Below, in pieces: positions 35,869 through 48,059 of a DNA stretch of 64,000 nt. How positions within the stretch are numbered: the first letter of the stretch is position 1; each line of letters opens with the position of its first letter. The stretch is from contig NW_026622974.1 of NCBI RefSeq assembly GCF_023065955.2, forward strand, positions 32,395,718 to 32,459,717, written 5' to 3'. This stretch comes from Ursus arctos (Eukaryota > Chordata > Mammalia > Carnivora > Ursidae). The notes under the pieces are model-generated. The model was not told where the DNA came from and made no database searches. It saw only the letters and a list, made by a program, of their open reading frames with translations. The position numbers were made by a program, and so were the translations under genes.

Positions 35869-36406
35869 TGCCAATTCTTGAGCCCCACCCAAGCCTTACT
35901 GAGTGAGAATGTGGGGTTGACGTCCTTTCCAAAGTCTGTTTTGATCAGCCTTCTAGGAGATCCACGTGTACCTGTGGGTGGAGAGCCCTTGCTGCAGGGA
36001 GGTGGGGGAGGGGCATGAGGCTGGAGAGCTGGGCCTTGTGGGAGTTTTTTCTTTCATCTCAAGGATGATGAGAAGTTACTGAGAGGTTTTTAAACAAAGA
36101 TATGAAGCCATTAGGTTTATGCTTTAATAAAAAAATCATTTTAGCTTCTCTGTGAAAAGCAGCTTGGGGAAATCTGGTTAGAAGAAGACACAGGGAACTG
36201 TAGATGAGAGACAGTGGCTTGGCATGGGCTAATGGGAGTGAAAATGGAGAAACACGGATAGGTTCAAGAAAAATTTTAAAAGCAGAATGATGATTAATTG
36301 CATCATCAGGGAGAGTCAAAGATGAAGTTCAGATTTCTGGGTTGGACAGGTAAGTGGGTCTTGGTATCATTACTAAGATCTTCTGAATTTTCTGATATAT
36401 GAGTAA

Positions 36407-36588
36407 TTTTTTGAAAAAATATTGTATTATTTGAGAGAGATAGAGCCCAAGGTGGGGAGGAGCTGGGGGAGGGAGAAGCAGACTCCCTGCTGAGCAGGGA
36501 ACCTGATGCGGGGCTCGAGCCCAGGACCCTGAGATCATGACCTGAGCTGAAGGCAGACACTTAACCGACTGAGCCACCCAGGCGCCCC
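36407..36588 (-). mobile_element. CAN SINE, near full length
   Basis: The reversed tail is decayed, followed by GAGAGAGATAGAGCCC, CTCCCTGCTGAGCAGGGAAC and the head GAGCCACCCAGGCGCCCC. Decayed target duplication ATATGAGTAA and ATACGTGAGTAA. Confidence 0.92.
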
Positions 36589-38499
36589 ATACGTGAGTAA
36601 ATCTTAAGCACCCATTCTTCCCCCTAGAAGCTCTTCTTTGTGTCAAGCCCCAGAGACATGTTGAATGACATTTGAATATACTGTCTGGAAAATTCTCTCG
36701 GGAGATGTGCCACACACATCTAGAACCCTAAATGACATTAATTTGTACTAATATTGTGTAGCTCTACAAAAGTATAAAATGTCTGAGAAGGTAGAAAATA
36801 AAGTTGTAACCAAGGTGTTTGGACTCAGCTGTGTGTAGAAGTGTTACCAAGCAAGGTAAATTTGCGCACTTTAGAGGAAAGAGATGATGGCGTGTTTTGT
36901 TGAGAGGAAAGAAGAGGTTTTAGGCTACATTCAATTCTCAACAGCTGAGGCGCTCTGGCTGGATTGGCTGTATGTGTGATCCAGTGTACGTCAGGATTCC
37001 AGGATGCCGGAAAACTAAGAACATGAGATCGTGTAGCTGTCTTTCTACAGTGTTTATTAAGAATCAATTGTAAAATTGAGGAATAGTAAAATTCTGAAAA
37101 GGTAGTGATCTGTGCTTGAGAAGAACATTCTTGTCTGCCCTTAGAAGGGAGAGGGTAGGACAGTAAATTTCTGGGAGGTATGGCCAGCAGCAGAATAGGG
37201 ACTTTAGAAATGGGGAGAAATGGGCAAGGTAGGAGGGGTAGAAGTTTCAGGACTTGGCTGCTGAAGGAAAGAAAGAAGGAGATGACCTCATGGTTACTAG
37301 GAAACTGGAGAAAGAGCTGGCTGTTGGAGCTCCTGATGGAGCAGTTGTGAAGAGAGGGGACTGCTGGGAGAGACACTGGCTTAGTTTTTACCATGAACAA
37401 GGAATTATGTGGGATTAAACATGTAAGCGTGGTTTTGAAAAATAAAGTTACTAACTTGAGGTGGCAGACTTTAGAGACTCCTTTATCTTTTTAATTTTAT
37501 TTCAGTTCTGGTATTATCTCAGTTATCTTTTAAAATTATGCCAAGCATTAGAAGCAAATAATGTCTCACTAACCTATGATCTGGAATGTGAAAGGAGTTG
37601 ACTCAGCGATTCTGAAAATACTTGTTCCCAAGTCAGGAAATACATAAAGGTAATGTTTTCATTAATGGTGGTTAGATCTGAGGTCATGGGAGGAGTTGTT
37701 CTGCCAGTGGCGGGGCAGTAGCAACGTCTCTCTGATCTGTTCTGAATTATTTCTTTAAACTCAAGAACAATAGACCATAAACTCTGACACCTACCTAAGA
37801 TTCAGTTAGGGAACTAGATGAAGTGATTGGATTTAATTACATATAAACCTTCTTAATCTTAATCTGTAATTCCAAAAGGGAAACAACTGTGACTCAGAAT
37901 AAAAAAGGTATTTTAGTTGACATTGGCTCTCAGTGTTAAATACGCCACTCCTGACTTTAAGTCCTAGGGCATAGCGTGGGGACGTTGGTTAATTCCTCTT
38001 TCCTTGACTGAAATCTCTTGTTCTCCCTATTCCACTTTCTAGTTTTAACTTTCGCATTCCTTTTCTTAGTTCCCGTATGCAGCAGAGACGGGAAAGTCAA
38101 AAGGTTATTCTTGTGAACACACGGCAATGACTAGCACCTGTTTCTTGAGCTCCATTCTGCTCTCCCCAGGGCCCTGGACGGAGGTCTGCTCCGCTCCTCC
38201 CTCTAGGCTGCTTCAGCCTGCTGCCCGGGCAAGGATGGGAGCGTGTGTGAGCAGGAGCCTGGGTGGAAGATAAACCCTCAGAGAGCACGTGCTACTAGTG
38301 AGAAAGTGTTATGTTCGTATTTAAAGGAAACCCATTCTCAGTGAAATGTACAATCCCAAAGAGTGGACCCTGCGTTTAAGTCAAATGTTAAAGTTTGGGC
38401 ACTATCAGGGCTTGAATATTGACTCCCCGTAACTCACAGCTCACTTGGGAAATGAGCTGTATGTAGTAAGGCAGAGGCAAGTGTTTACCCCTATGCCTG

Positions 38500-38580
38500 C
38501 TTCAGTGCCTGACACCTGCCAGACCTTCAAAATGTCCTGGCGGAATGAACAAATGAGTGAATCAAGGAATGAATAGAGAA
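38500..38580 (+). repeat. L2 LINE 3'-tip fragment
   Basis: CTTCAGTGCCTGACACCTGC, then GGAATGAACAAATGAGTGAA, resembles the last bases of L2. Confidence 0.5.
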
Positions 38581-38701
38581 AGAGAAGCCAGGTGACTGTG
38601 GAGTTGTACTGGGTCCAGGTATCCCCAGTGACCAGCAGAATACGCTTGCTAAAGAACAGAATAGAAGATGAGGTTCATGGCCTTAGAATAAAAATTATTA
38701 A

Positions 38702-38899
38702 GGGGCACTTGGGTGGCTCAGTCGTTTAAGCATGTGCCTCTGGCTCAGATCATGATCCCAGGGTCTTGGGATCGAGCCCCACATTGGGCTCCCTGCTCAG
38801 TGGGGAGCCTGTTTCTCCCTCTTCCTCGCCTGCCACTCCCCCTGCTTGTGCTCTCTTTCTCTCTGTCGAATAAATAAAATCTTTAAAAAAATAAAATAA
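38702..38899 (+). mobile_element. CAN SINE, full length
   Basis: GGGGCACTTGGGTGGCTCAG head, GATCATGATCCCAGGGTCTT, CCTGCTCAGTGGGGAGCCTG, a CT-rich body and an AATAAATAAAATCTTTAAAA tail. The duplication ATAAAAATTA flanks the copy. Confidence 0.94.
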
Positions 38900-38934
38900 A
38901 ATAAAAATTACAGTAACAGTAACTAAAGCGTGCA

Positions 38935-39120
38935 TTGAGTCTCTTCAGTGGACCAGGTACTACTCTGCGAGCATTACGTCATTTAATTTTCACTGCTGCC
39001 CTCTGAGCTGAATTATGATCTGCATTTCACAGACAGGGAAACGGAGGCTTTGATAGAGTAAGGAACTCGTCTGGGGTGATACCGATCCTTCCCTTTCTGC
39101 CTGCCCAGGACTAGAACATG
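38935..39120 (-). repeat. MIR SINE relic
   Basis: GGACCAGGTACTACTCTGCG, GTCATTTAATTTTCACTGCT, TGCATTTCACAGACAGGGAA and ACGGAGGCTTTGATAGAG follow antisense MIR. Confidence 0.8.
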
Positions 39121-41027
39121 ACTCAGAGCAAAGTGGCCCAAATGAGGATCGGGCCACTGCCCTTGGCGTCATTGTCACAGCGTCCTAACCATCGTGAACA
39201 AAATGCAGATGAATCAGGGCCCCTCCCAGATCTCAGAGCCGAGCTTGCCGGCGCCAGACTTAACTCCCCACCTTCCTTATTCTTCACACTGTCCGTGTTT
39301 TTAGTGCTACCAAACCGAGCGTGGAGAGGCTCCCTTCGTTTTGTTTAATCACAGAGCGTGTGGTTTTCATTTAGGTAGGTTATTTTTGTAGCAGTGTTCA
39401 GTTTTGGACTTGTAGGCAGTTCTCTTGTCATACTGAGTCATCAACAAAGTTGTGTTTTGTTAATAAAAACAGGGAAGGAGGGCAAGTTAGGGGAAGGAGG
39501 TGGATTGGTGGGTTGAGTTTGTGACAGCATTGCTTTTGTTGTTTTGTTTTAGCCGTCAAGTTGGAGGTGATGTGGGGACAGTTAAGCATACATTTCCTAA
39601 AAGGCTTTGGAACGTGGGATTGACCCTTTTGAAAGGGACCAATTTTGAAATGCAAATTTTAGATACATTTTCATAGAGGTGATAATTCAAGTTGTGGAAG
39701 TATGTGATGTCTTCAAGGGCAAAAGTACTAATATGAAGAGAAAACAGATTGTAAAGGATATTGCCCAGACGTTAAGATGTCTCTATTTTGCCAGATTCAA
39801 GTGCTATAAGTGTATGCTAATACTCCTGTCTTTTCTGACTCTAGATTTAGTACCATGTGTCATTTATGTTAACCCACAGAAAAGATATTAGCAGTATAAT
39901 ATGCTACTATGTTTACTGTGAAGCTCAGATTCGATTTTTAGGATTTCTTCATTAGTCTGGTGGTAATGCTCCACTCCCAGGCATGCTAGAATGCTTCTAG
40001 GCAAAGGGTATCAAGATTTAAGCCATACTTTTAGAAAATATGGTGGGATTTTATTCCCTCCATTTTTGCTGGTTTTGCAAGATAGGAATTTGCAAACTTA
40101 CTTTTAAAACGTAGCATAAGAAAAAGGCACTGAAAAATTAGAATAATAGAATTTAATGTTTCTCATGTTTGGAGCAGAGATTTGCCTTCTGGCTTGGAAG
40201 TTATTTAGACTCAAGCATCATAAAGACTTACACGTTATCATCTTGTGTGCATGCACGTGCGTGTTTCCTCTGGTCCCCACGGCTTTCTTAGTGCAGTCGT
40301 CTCTCTGGAGTTTTTTTGATCACATACCCTAAAAATAATTTTAAAAATTCCTTGAGCACCTATCTGCAATATGTATATGTTTTAAATAAATGCTGTGTAT
40401 ACACTACTATACTAATAAAAGATATGCATCATAAAATGTCCACAGAATAGCAATAAAAGTCATGGGGTACAGTTCACACAGTATTGTTGATCTTATTTTT
40501 TAATGATAAAAAAACGTTTCTCTCATCAGAAACAGTTTTTCTCAGCAGGAACCGTGTGAGCTCACAGTCAATACCACCGTGATCAGGTGGGCATTAACAG
40601 GTGCCGTTGTTGAAAAGGTGCCTCCCCGAGGCCGGAGCTGCCGCTGGAGGGTGAGCAACGCTGGAATTAGAGCGCGGCGGTGATCGCTTTTCGGGTCCCG
40701 TTCATTAGTCATGCGAAAGCTGTTGGATTTTGATAGTTAAAACTATACTGTCTTGCCTGATGTCAGTGAGTTGTTTCTGAAAACCAATTGAAGGATTTTA
40801 CATTTTTACCCTGAAAATTTTGCAAACTCTGGGAAATTTTCTATTTGAAAGACTTTTAATTAGGAAGTTCTATTTCTAGGTTTTCATACTGTTTTAATAG
40901 ATGACAAGCACTGTTTTCAATAACAAAATAATAATATCAAACATTTCCTAAAATCCATTCTGTAAAATAGTTACTTGATGAAGTATCATATTTACCTTGA
41001 ATGGATGAGTCAAGAAAGAAGAGGGTG

Positions 41028-41224
41028 GGGGCGCCTGGGTGGCTCCGTCGTTTCGCGTCTGTCTTCGGCTCAGGTCATGATCCCAGGGTCCTGGGATCGA
41101 GCCCCACATGGGGCTCCCTGCTCGGCAGGAAGCCTGCTTCTCCCTCTCCCGCTCCCCTTGCTTGTGTTCCCTCTCTCGCTGTGTCTCTCTCTGTCAAATA
41201 AATAAATAAAATCTTAAAAAAAAA
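41028..41224 (+). mobile_element. Youngest-looking CAN SINE (arctoid type), intact
   Basis: The full head GGGGCGCCTGGGTGGCTCCG is followed by a body with CAGGTCATGATCCCAGGGTC and CTCGGCAGGAAGCCTGCTTC, a CT-rich segment with CTGTGTCTCTCTCTGTC, and the tail AAATAAATAAATAAAATC plus poly-A. The 13-bp target duplication AAAGAAGAGGGTG is perfect on both sides. The body wording is that of bear/mustelid/seal copies rather than of dog SINEC_Cf or felid copies as I remember them. Confidence 0.95.
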
Positions 41225-43109
41225 AAAGAAGAGGGTGTGTGTCTGTATGTGTGAGAGAGAGTCTGGTGTATGTTAGTATGTTAAGTAGCTTACTACTGAT
41301 ACACTTGTCATCATAAAAAAAGTCAGCACATTTGGAGCAGTTTTCTTTTTTAATTACAAAAAAACCTTGGAACATACTTAACTTTCTAATGGTAGGATAA
41401 TGTTCTAAACATTAGACTAAGTACTTAACAGAATTTATGCATGCAATAAGATAACTCTGAAGATTATAAAAACAAAATATATTTGTAATACAACTGAAAT
41501 ATCCTACCCCAAACGTGTATGTTATGGCAACTATATAAATATGTTTCTAAATCTTGTATCCTTGGAAGATAGTATAAAAAATACTTGCTTCAGGATGATG
41601 AGATCATAGGGGTTTTTTAAAATAAAAAATTATTAAATTGCAGATGACTTACAAAAATGGAAAAAAAACCCAATGCAGATGAAGAAAACAGGACCAAAAA
41701 TGTGGACCGATTCAAAAGAAAATGTTAGAAGTATTTATTCAAACTCAGTAATGTTTATAAACATATTGAGTGCCTGTCAAGTAGCAGGGACTGTGCTAAT
41801 AATACACAGATGAAAAAGCACAATTTTTTCCATCATTAAAATGTTATTGCTTTAATTTATACCATATAATATTGGCTGTTTCAAAAATTGTCCTGTATTT
41901 CATAATCCATCTGTTTCTGACACTCTGATTCCTTAAAACTCAAGTTTCAATCTCTTGCTAGACAGCCTTTCTCATTGTTATCTTTGACTTGGTAACCTGG
42001 TATTTGCTTTCTAGTCAGATAACCTGCAGTAGACACCGGGCATACAGTACTTTACGTGTAACCTCATGTTTAGTTAAGCAGTGCTAGTACGTTGACAGTT
42101 AGCAGATGGCTTGCTGGGGTTTTTTCTCCCCCCTGCCCCACTCCCCAACAAGGAACCATATTGGGGAGTGTTCACCTGCCCCTAAGGGAGAACCTGGCGA
42201 ACATGAGCTTAAAAGAACAGAAGTTTTGGTCTCTCCGAAAGTCTGCAGGCTGATTTGTTCGGGGCCTGTGTTTCTAGGACTCTCTTGGCCTTTTCCTGGT
42301 GCTTACAGGCTCAGGGTGGAAAAGCTGCCTCCCACCTCTAGCCCTCACACTGAGGTTCCAGGCAGACAGGAGGACAAAGGGCAGGGACAAAGGGCCTAGT
42401 ATTTGCTTCCATGTGCTTGATCAGGAGAGCAAAGCCTCGTCTAGAAGCTCCGCTCAGCAGACGTGGGCTCACACCTCCGGGACCAGAGCTGGGTCACAGG
42501 GCCGCCCAACTGCAAGGGTGCCTGGGCAAACTGGAACTTTGGTTTTTCAGCCGTCGCAGAGGAGGGGCAACTGGTCTAGCGTCTGCCCCATACTTTCTGC
42601 CATCTGCATCCTCTTTATGACAGTATAATGCCTAGTGGTTCAAAAGTGAGGTGTTAAAGAATTGGCCATGAAATTTTTGAGATGCTCTGCTCAGTTGCTG
42701 GGAAGTTCCTAGGGTCTTTGACAAGGGAAAGATCACGAGTCCTTTCCTCCCTTCGTGGTGGCCAGGAGTTGTCTTAGGGCCGTTTCCCTGTCCTTAGTTC
42801 AGGCCATCCCCTCCATTGTAAGTTTTGTCAAGTTATAGGAACATTTTTACTTTCTGTTTTCTTTCTTCTACCTTTGACTTTTTCTGTGGGAGATACATAA
42901 AAGGTCCTGATCAGTCCTATATCTACCTCAAGTCAGAAAAAAGAAAACTGTGTATTTGAAGTGTGAAAGTAAGTGAAATAAAGAACTGTTACATTGAATA
43001 CCTAAAGCCTTTGAAAGTACCCAGAAGTCACTTAATATTTTTTTGCAGAGGGCCCCATCTAGGGCAAAGAAGGGAATGCTCGTGTGTTTGAATGAAGGAA
43101 ACAACTGAG

Positions 43110-43275
43110 CAAGTACCTTGTGTTGCATAGCTCTTTTTGTATTTAATCCTCTCATAAGTCTATGAAAAAAAATTGGGTCCATTTCACAGATTTGGCAACT
43201 AATGCTGAGAGAGAAGCTTTGTAATTTCTCCAAGGCTACCCAACTGACAGGGCCAGTATTAAACTCTGGAAAGTC
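43110..43275 (-). repeat. MIR SINE relic
   Basis: TATTTAATCCTCTCATAAGT, CCATTTCACAGATTTGGCAA, CTAATGCTGAGAGAGAAG and CCAACTGACAGGGCCAGTAT follow antisense MIR. Confidence 0.8.
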
Positions 43276-43947
43276 TAACTCAAAAATACACACTCCCCTT
43301 CCACCCTCCAGTTTTCCTTGTTCACTCTTCTATCTGTACTTCATTTGTCTTTAAACTTGCTTTCCCACAATTATGCACATTAAATCTCAATTAAAAAAAA
43401 CAACTATCTTCTTCAAATTGATTATTTCTCTTTATTTGCTAGTGACTCCCAAGGTCCCAAGGTGCAGCTTCAGCTGTGTATACCCTAGAATTCAAACATG
43501 GCTAGACATGTCTAGAAGCCTATGGAAGGATTCTAGCAGGGGCTACTTAGTTACCTGAATTAACTGTCAGTCTTCTGGGAAAGACCTACTCTGAGGAGAA
43601 GAGAGAGTGGAGGAGTGCAAGTTTACTTAAAAGTGCCACAGAGTAGGGGTAAATCTGACTCAAGTACAATGTAATTTATTTAGCCTGTCCTCTGACCCAA
43701 TCGGAGGGACTCCTGGAGCCAGGAGGTTGCCAGTGAAAGAGCTACAGACTTCTTCACTAGGATTTTCATGGGTCAGTGAGTGTCCATGCCAGGTCAGCCA
43801 ATTCCGCAGCACCAGCCCAGACAGTTGATAGCCTGGGTGCCTGGGGGGGGGGCGGGGGGGCTCACCGGGGCCTGGGTGCAGGCTTTGGGGTCCTCAGCGG
43901 GGCCAGGTCTGTCCTGCAGGGATTTGGAGTTGAAAGGCTAGACGTTC

Positions 43948-44300
43948 ATTGCCTTTGTTTGGGCTGTCATAACAAAATGGACTGGGTAGCTTATAAACAG
44001 TATAAATTTATTTCTTACAGTTCTGAAGGCTGGGCGTTCAAGATTAGGGTGCCAACGTGGTTGAATTGTGGCAGAAGCCCTCTGCTGGTTGCAGACTGCA
44101 GATTCCTGGCTGTGTCCTCACGTGGTGGAAAAGGGCAGGGATATTCTTGGGTCTATTTCATAAGGACACTAATCCCAGTCTTGAGGGTACTGTCCTCCTA
44201 AACTAATGACCTTCCATAGACCCCCCACCTTGTAATACCATCACCTTGGGGGTTAGGTTTCAACATATGAATTTTGAGGGGAAACAGAGACCATTTATTG
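43948..44300 (-). mobile_element. MLT1 (ERVL-MaLR) solo LTR, antisense
   Basis: GGGCTGTCATAACAAAATGG, GGGTAGCTTATAAACAGTAT, GTTCTGAAGGCTGGGCGTTC, CTGGCTGTGTCCTCACGTGG, AATACCATCACCTTGGGGGT and TTTCAACATATGAATTTTGA match a reversed MLT1 LTR over most of its length. No internal retroviral sequence is present. Confidence 0.85.
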
Positions 44301-44859
44301 ATGCAGGGCCCCTTAAAAAGCTTGTTTCAGAGCTTCTGGAAATATTGGGGGAAGTGGATGGGGGTGATAGAATCCCATGGTAGCGGTTGGAAGCAGAGTC
44401 AGGGAAATAGTGGTATATTTGCTTCATTCTCAGTGGCCATCAGTTTGCAGATATATCAACAATTTAATTAAAACATTTGGGCCAAACAAAATACTACATT
44501 ATGCACTTGGAGTTTTAAAAATTAACTGACAATAGCATTTAGTTAAACATATAGTCCCGTACAACTTTCTTCTTCAGTATCATTGGCAATGTTAGAAGCA
44601 AAGCCTTTTTCACATTCAGGGTCTACAGATTGTTCTGAATTATTTAGACAATTACAGTTACATGTAGCGTCCTACACACACTGCTTTTTAAAATCATACG
44701 GCTTTAGCATTCATGGAGAAATACTGGCATTTGATCTACGTTCCTTTTTGGCTAAACTTCAGTTACATTTGTTCCTAAATTAAATTACCAACTCAGTTTG
44801 ATCTCTAGAACAGCACCTGGAAATCTTTGATGTTCAGGGCTGGAGTGATAATTCTTTAA

Positions 44860-44990
44860 TCATCCATTCAGTTAATATATACTGACGGCCTCGTGCATTG
44901 CCAGTCTCTGCGCTTACAGAACCGACATTGTGGAGAGAGATGAGCATGAAGTCAAGTACACAGATAAATAAATCAAATTTTAATAAATTT
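44860..44990 (-). repeat. L2 LINE 3'-end fragment
   Basis: CATTCAGTTAATATATACTG, CTCGTGCATTGCCAGTCTCT and ACACAGATAAATAAATC follow an antisense L2 end. Confidence 0.55.
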
Positions 44991-45129
44991 AGACAGCAGA
45001 ACTTCAGCTAAGGTGGTTAGAGAGGACTCTTCATGGTAGATCATTCTAAATGACGAGACAACCAACACCGCGGAGAGTCAGGACGAAGGCTTTCTGTCAC
45101 GCTGGCCCTTCCGTGTGTGAAGATCCTGT

Positions 45130-45345
45130 CTATTCGTTAACAACTGTGTAGTGAGTGCCACATGCCAGACACGCTTCGAGGCCCTGGGGACACAGCAGTG
45201 AACAAAACAGGAGACAGAATCCCTGGCCCTGTGGAATTTATATTCTATTGGGGGAGATAGAGAAATAAATACGGAAAACGTACAGTATGTCAGGTGCTAA
45301 GTGCTGGGTGACAGATGAAGCCTTGAAGGGAAGCAGGGAGTTGGG
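45130..45345 (-). repeat. L2 LINE 3'-end fragment
   Basis: AGTGAGTGCCACATGCCAGA, GGGACACAGCAGTGAACAAA, CAGAATCCCTGGCCCTGTGG and ATTTATATTCTATTGGGGGA match antisense L2 well. Confidence 0.8.
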
Positions 45346-45440
45346 GGGTGGGGTGCTGGAAAAATGCAAAACCTGCTTGTCAGGGAGGGCCTCATTAAGA
45401 AATTGAACTTTGAGCCCCCAGTGGAGATCTTTGGTCTAGC

Positions 45441-45740
45441 TCAGGGCTGGCTGGCAAACTTTGTGAGGGACAGACTTTTTCTTCAGGTTTGGGAATCCCG
45501 TGCCTCTGTTGCAGCTCTCAGCGCCGCCCTGGACGGTATGGAAATGAGTGGGTGGAGCTGTCTTCCAATACAACTTTATTCACAGACGCTGAAATTTGTA
45601 TTTCATGTGATTTTTTACATGTCATGAAATACTATTTTTTTTTCCAACCCCATTTAAAAATATCCCATTTTTGACCATGGGCAATATAAAAACTTATGAG
45701 CTCGATTTAGTCTGTGGGCCATAGTTTGCCTTCCCATGAT
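45441..45740. mobile_element. hAT-Charlie-type DNA transposon fossil, both arms
   Basis: The left arm is AGGGCTGGCTGGCAAACTTT. The middle includes CCAATACAACTTTATTCACA, GAAATTTGTATTTCATGTGA and CATGTCATGAAATACTAT. The right arm is GTCTGTGGGCCATAGTTTGC. This is a longer relative of the element at 13550. No transposase frame remains. Confidence 0.8.
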
Positions 45741-46059
45741 CTAGCCTAAGAGATTTTGGAGTATCTGTTCCTTTTAATTGGTTTGGATAATGGTGTATGT
45801 TTGAATAATAAAATCCAACTCTCATGCTTTTGTAGATATCTTCCTGTTTTGGGTCCAACAACTTTTTTTTTTTTTTTTTTTTGGTCGTTTTATGAAGAAA
45901 AGAATGAAAATTCATCTGTTTATTCAGTGACAAATATTCATTTCACTTGAATTTATGTCTTACAGCTTTTAATTTCTAGACTCTGCTATGCAGTAATAGC
46001 TTTTATTTTCAATCCATCATACTACAGTATTTCTGAAGACATTTTAAGTAGCAGTTAAG

Positions 46060-46530
46060 AAGTTTCTTCAGGTAAAGCTATAGAAAAACTCGATCAAGTG
46101 GCTTAAGCAATTAAGGGTTAATTTGTCTAATACAGAAAGGTTTAGAGCGGGCTGCACAAGACTGGTGTGGCAGCTGTACCCAAGCTCCTGTCTTTCTGCT
46201 TGACCATCCTTAGCATATGGTGTTTGTTTTCACAGTTGCAAAATGGTTTCTGTACCTCCAGGCACCACTTCTGCGTTTCTTCAAGAGAGGAGGGAGAAGG
46301 ACATAAGGGGCTTCGTGTTTTTAGTCATTAAGTGGAGCCTTCCGGAGAACGTCTGCCTTCTCTCTCATTGGCCGGAACCGTGTCATGTGATGACCCCTGG
46401 CTCCAGAGGAGTCTGGGTAAAACAGGGTTTTGTAGCGGAGCATGTGGCTTTTCCAAACAGAACCAGCCTTATGTTATTAAGAAAGGGAGGGAGATTGGCT
46501 ACTGGGTAAAAAACCAGCATTATCTGCCAT
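46060..46530. repeat. Old interspersed repeat, family not named
   Basis: The order TGGCTTAAGCAATTAAGGGT, CTTTCTGCTTGACCATCCTT, CTCATTGGCCGGAACCGTGT, CAGAGGAGTCTGGGTAAAAC and TTGGCTACTGGGTAAAAAAC matches a widespread eutherian repeat I remember without a sure name. Short open frames here are incidental. Confidence 0.5.
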
Positions 46531-47879
46531 GGCTTCTGAGTGTGTTAAAAAAACAAAAACAAAAAAACCACCTGAGTTATAGGTCCTCCATCATGGCTGA
46601 ATTGACATGGGTGAAGACCCTGACTGCAGTCCCACTATTGCCCCACAGTGTACTTCTCTTCCACTTGTTCCTCACATCTCTTTTGGTATTGATTGTAGGG
46701 TACATTTTGTTTTGGGATAGTTGAACTGTGGGGAGGAGAAAGCTCTTTGTGTCAAGGAAGTGACGGTGTAGGTTGTTATTTGAACTCCGGCACATGCAGT
46801 GCCCTCGACAGCTTCCTGTCGCCGCATGGGAATCCTTCTGTTACCCTGCAAGCCGTCTCTTCTCCCAAGTCCCTGCCGCCGAGCTGGCCTGTCCCCCTTC
46901 CACGTAAGCCAGGGCTCCCACAGTTGCAGGCTGCGTGCACCCCAGCAGATCTTAAAAATAGCCGGTGGTGGCCCCTCGTGACTCATCTTCCTTCCTGATG
47001 CTAATGCCACAGAGAGCCACTTGAAAACTTCCTGCTCCGGGTTAAATTTCTGCCCTTTGCGTATTTGAATGATTTGCTGTAGTATTAATTTTCTGTGGCC
47101 TTAGCTCTTTCTTAAGAAAAATTTCTTTTTAATCATCTGGCTTTTCTTAAAAGTTTGAGTAAACATGGAGGCCAGTGAGTAACAACTCCTGGGGCTTCAG
47201 GTCCTGTTGGAAAACCTGATTTATAGAAAACAGCACCTCTCTAGAGCCGTATACTACTGTTCCCTTCCGTGTGAAGCGCTCTTTCCCATCATAACTTTCT
47301 TCTATTTAATCTTTTGAATATTGACATATTCACACTGTTGAAAAACCTTTCAAGTTCACACATGCGGAGAGTGAAGACTCTTGCTCTTACTTTGTCCCTG
47401 TCGCCTGGTACCCACTCCCCCAGCCCCTAGACAGCTATTTCTGTCAGTTTTTTATGTAACTTTCAGGAGTTCGTTTTTTTTTTTTTTTAACATAAATACA
47501 AGCAAATACAAATGCGTTCCTTTATTTTCTCTATTTTTAAAAAATGTTCCTAGTCTATGCACAGTTCTGTTCACCCCCCCCCCCCCCACTTACTAATGTA
47601 CCTTGGAGATCTTTTCAGAGCAGTGTTAACAGTACATACAGAACTACTCTTTTTTTAAGTTGTTCAGTATTAAAGTGATCTTTTTGAAACACAAACCTGA
47701 TCCTGCCTCTCTGCTTTCCTCTGTTAAACTAGAGATATAATTATTTACATTTTACTCCTTATACTACTCAGTTATCACCTTTGTTAGTAACTATCCTTTG
47801 CTTCTTCAGCATTGTTAATGTGTAATGATGCATTTGAATTTTTATTTAAACAGCAACTAATTTGTTCCTTTCCATCTCC

Positions 47880-48003
47880 CTCAGTTTTACTGAGATACCA
47901 TTGACATATAATATTGCATAAGTGTAAGGTACACAACACAATGATTTGATATATGTGTGTATTGTGAAATGATTACCACAGTTAGTTAACACATCCATCA
48001 TTC
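47880..48003 (-). mobile_element. L1M LINE 3' UTR fragment, antisense
   Basis: TTTTACTGAGATACCATTGA, CATATAATATTGCATAAGTG, TAAGGTACACAACACAATGA and ACAGTTAGTTAACACATCCA are a reversed L1 3' UTR. Confidence 0.85.
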
Positions 48004-48059
48004 ACATCATTTGAATTTTAATATTCTGTGATACATCTTTCAAATAGTGGCTGTAAGGA

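Noticed and set aside
36825..37400. 191-codon minus-strand open frame in intron 1
   Set aside because: It has no recognisable domain, S/L/P-rich composition typical of reversed purine-rich DNA, and no promoter, splice or polyadenylation context.
41028..41224. tRNA-like sequence in SINE heads taken as tRNA genes
   Set aside because: The heads derive from tRNA-Lys but are parts of SINEs with A-rich tails and target duplications. No free-standing tRNA cloverleaf was seen in the window.
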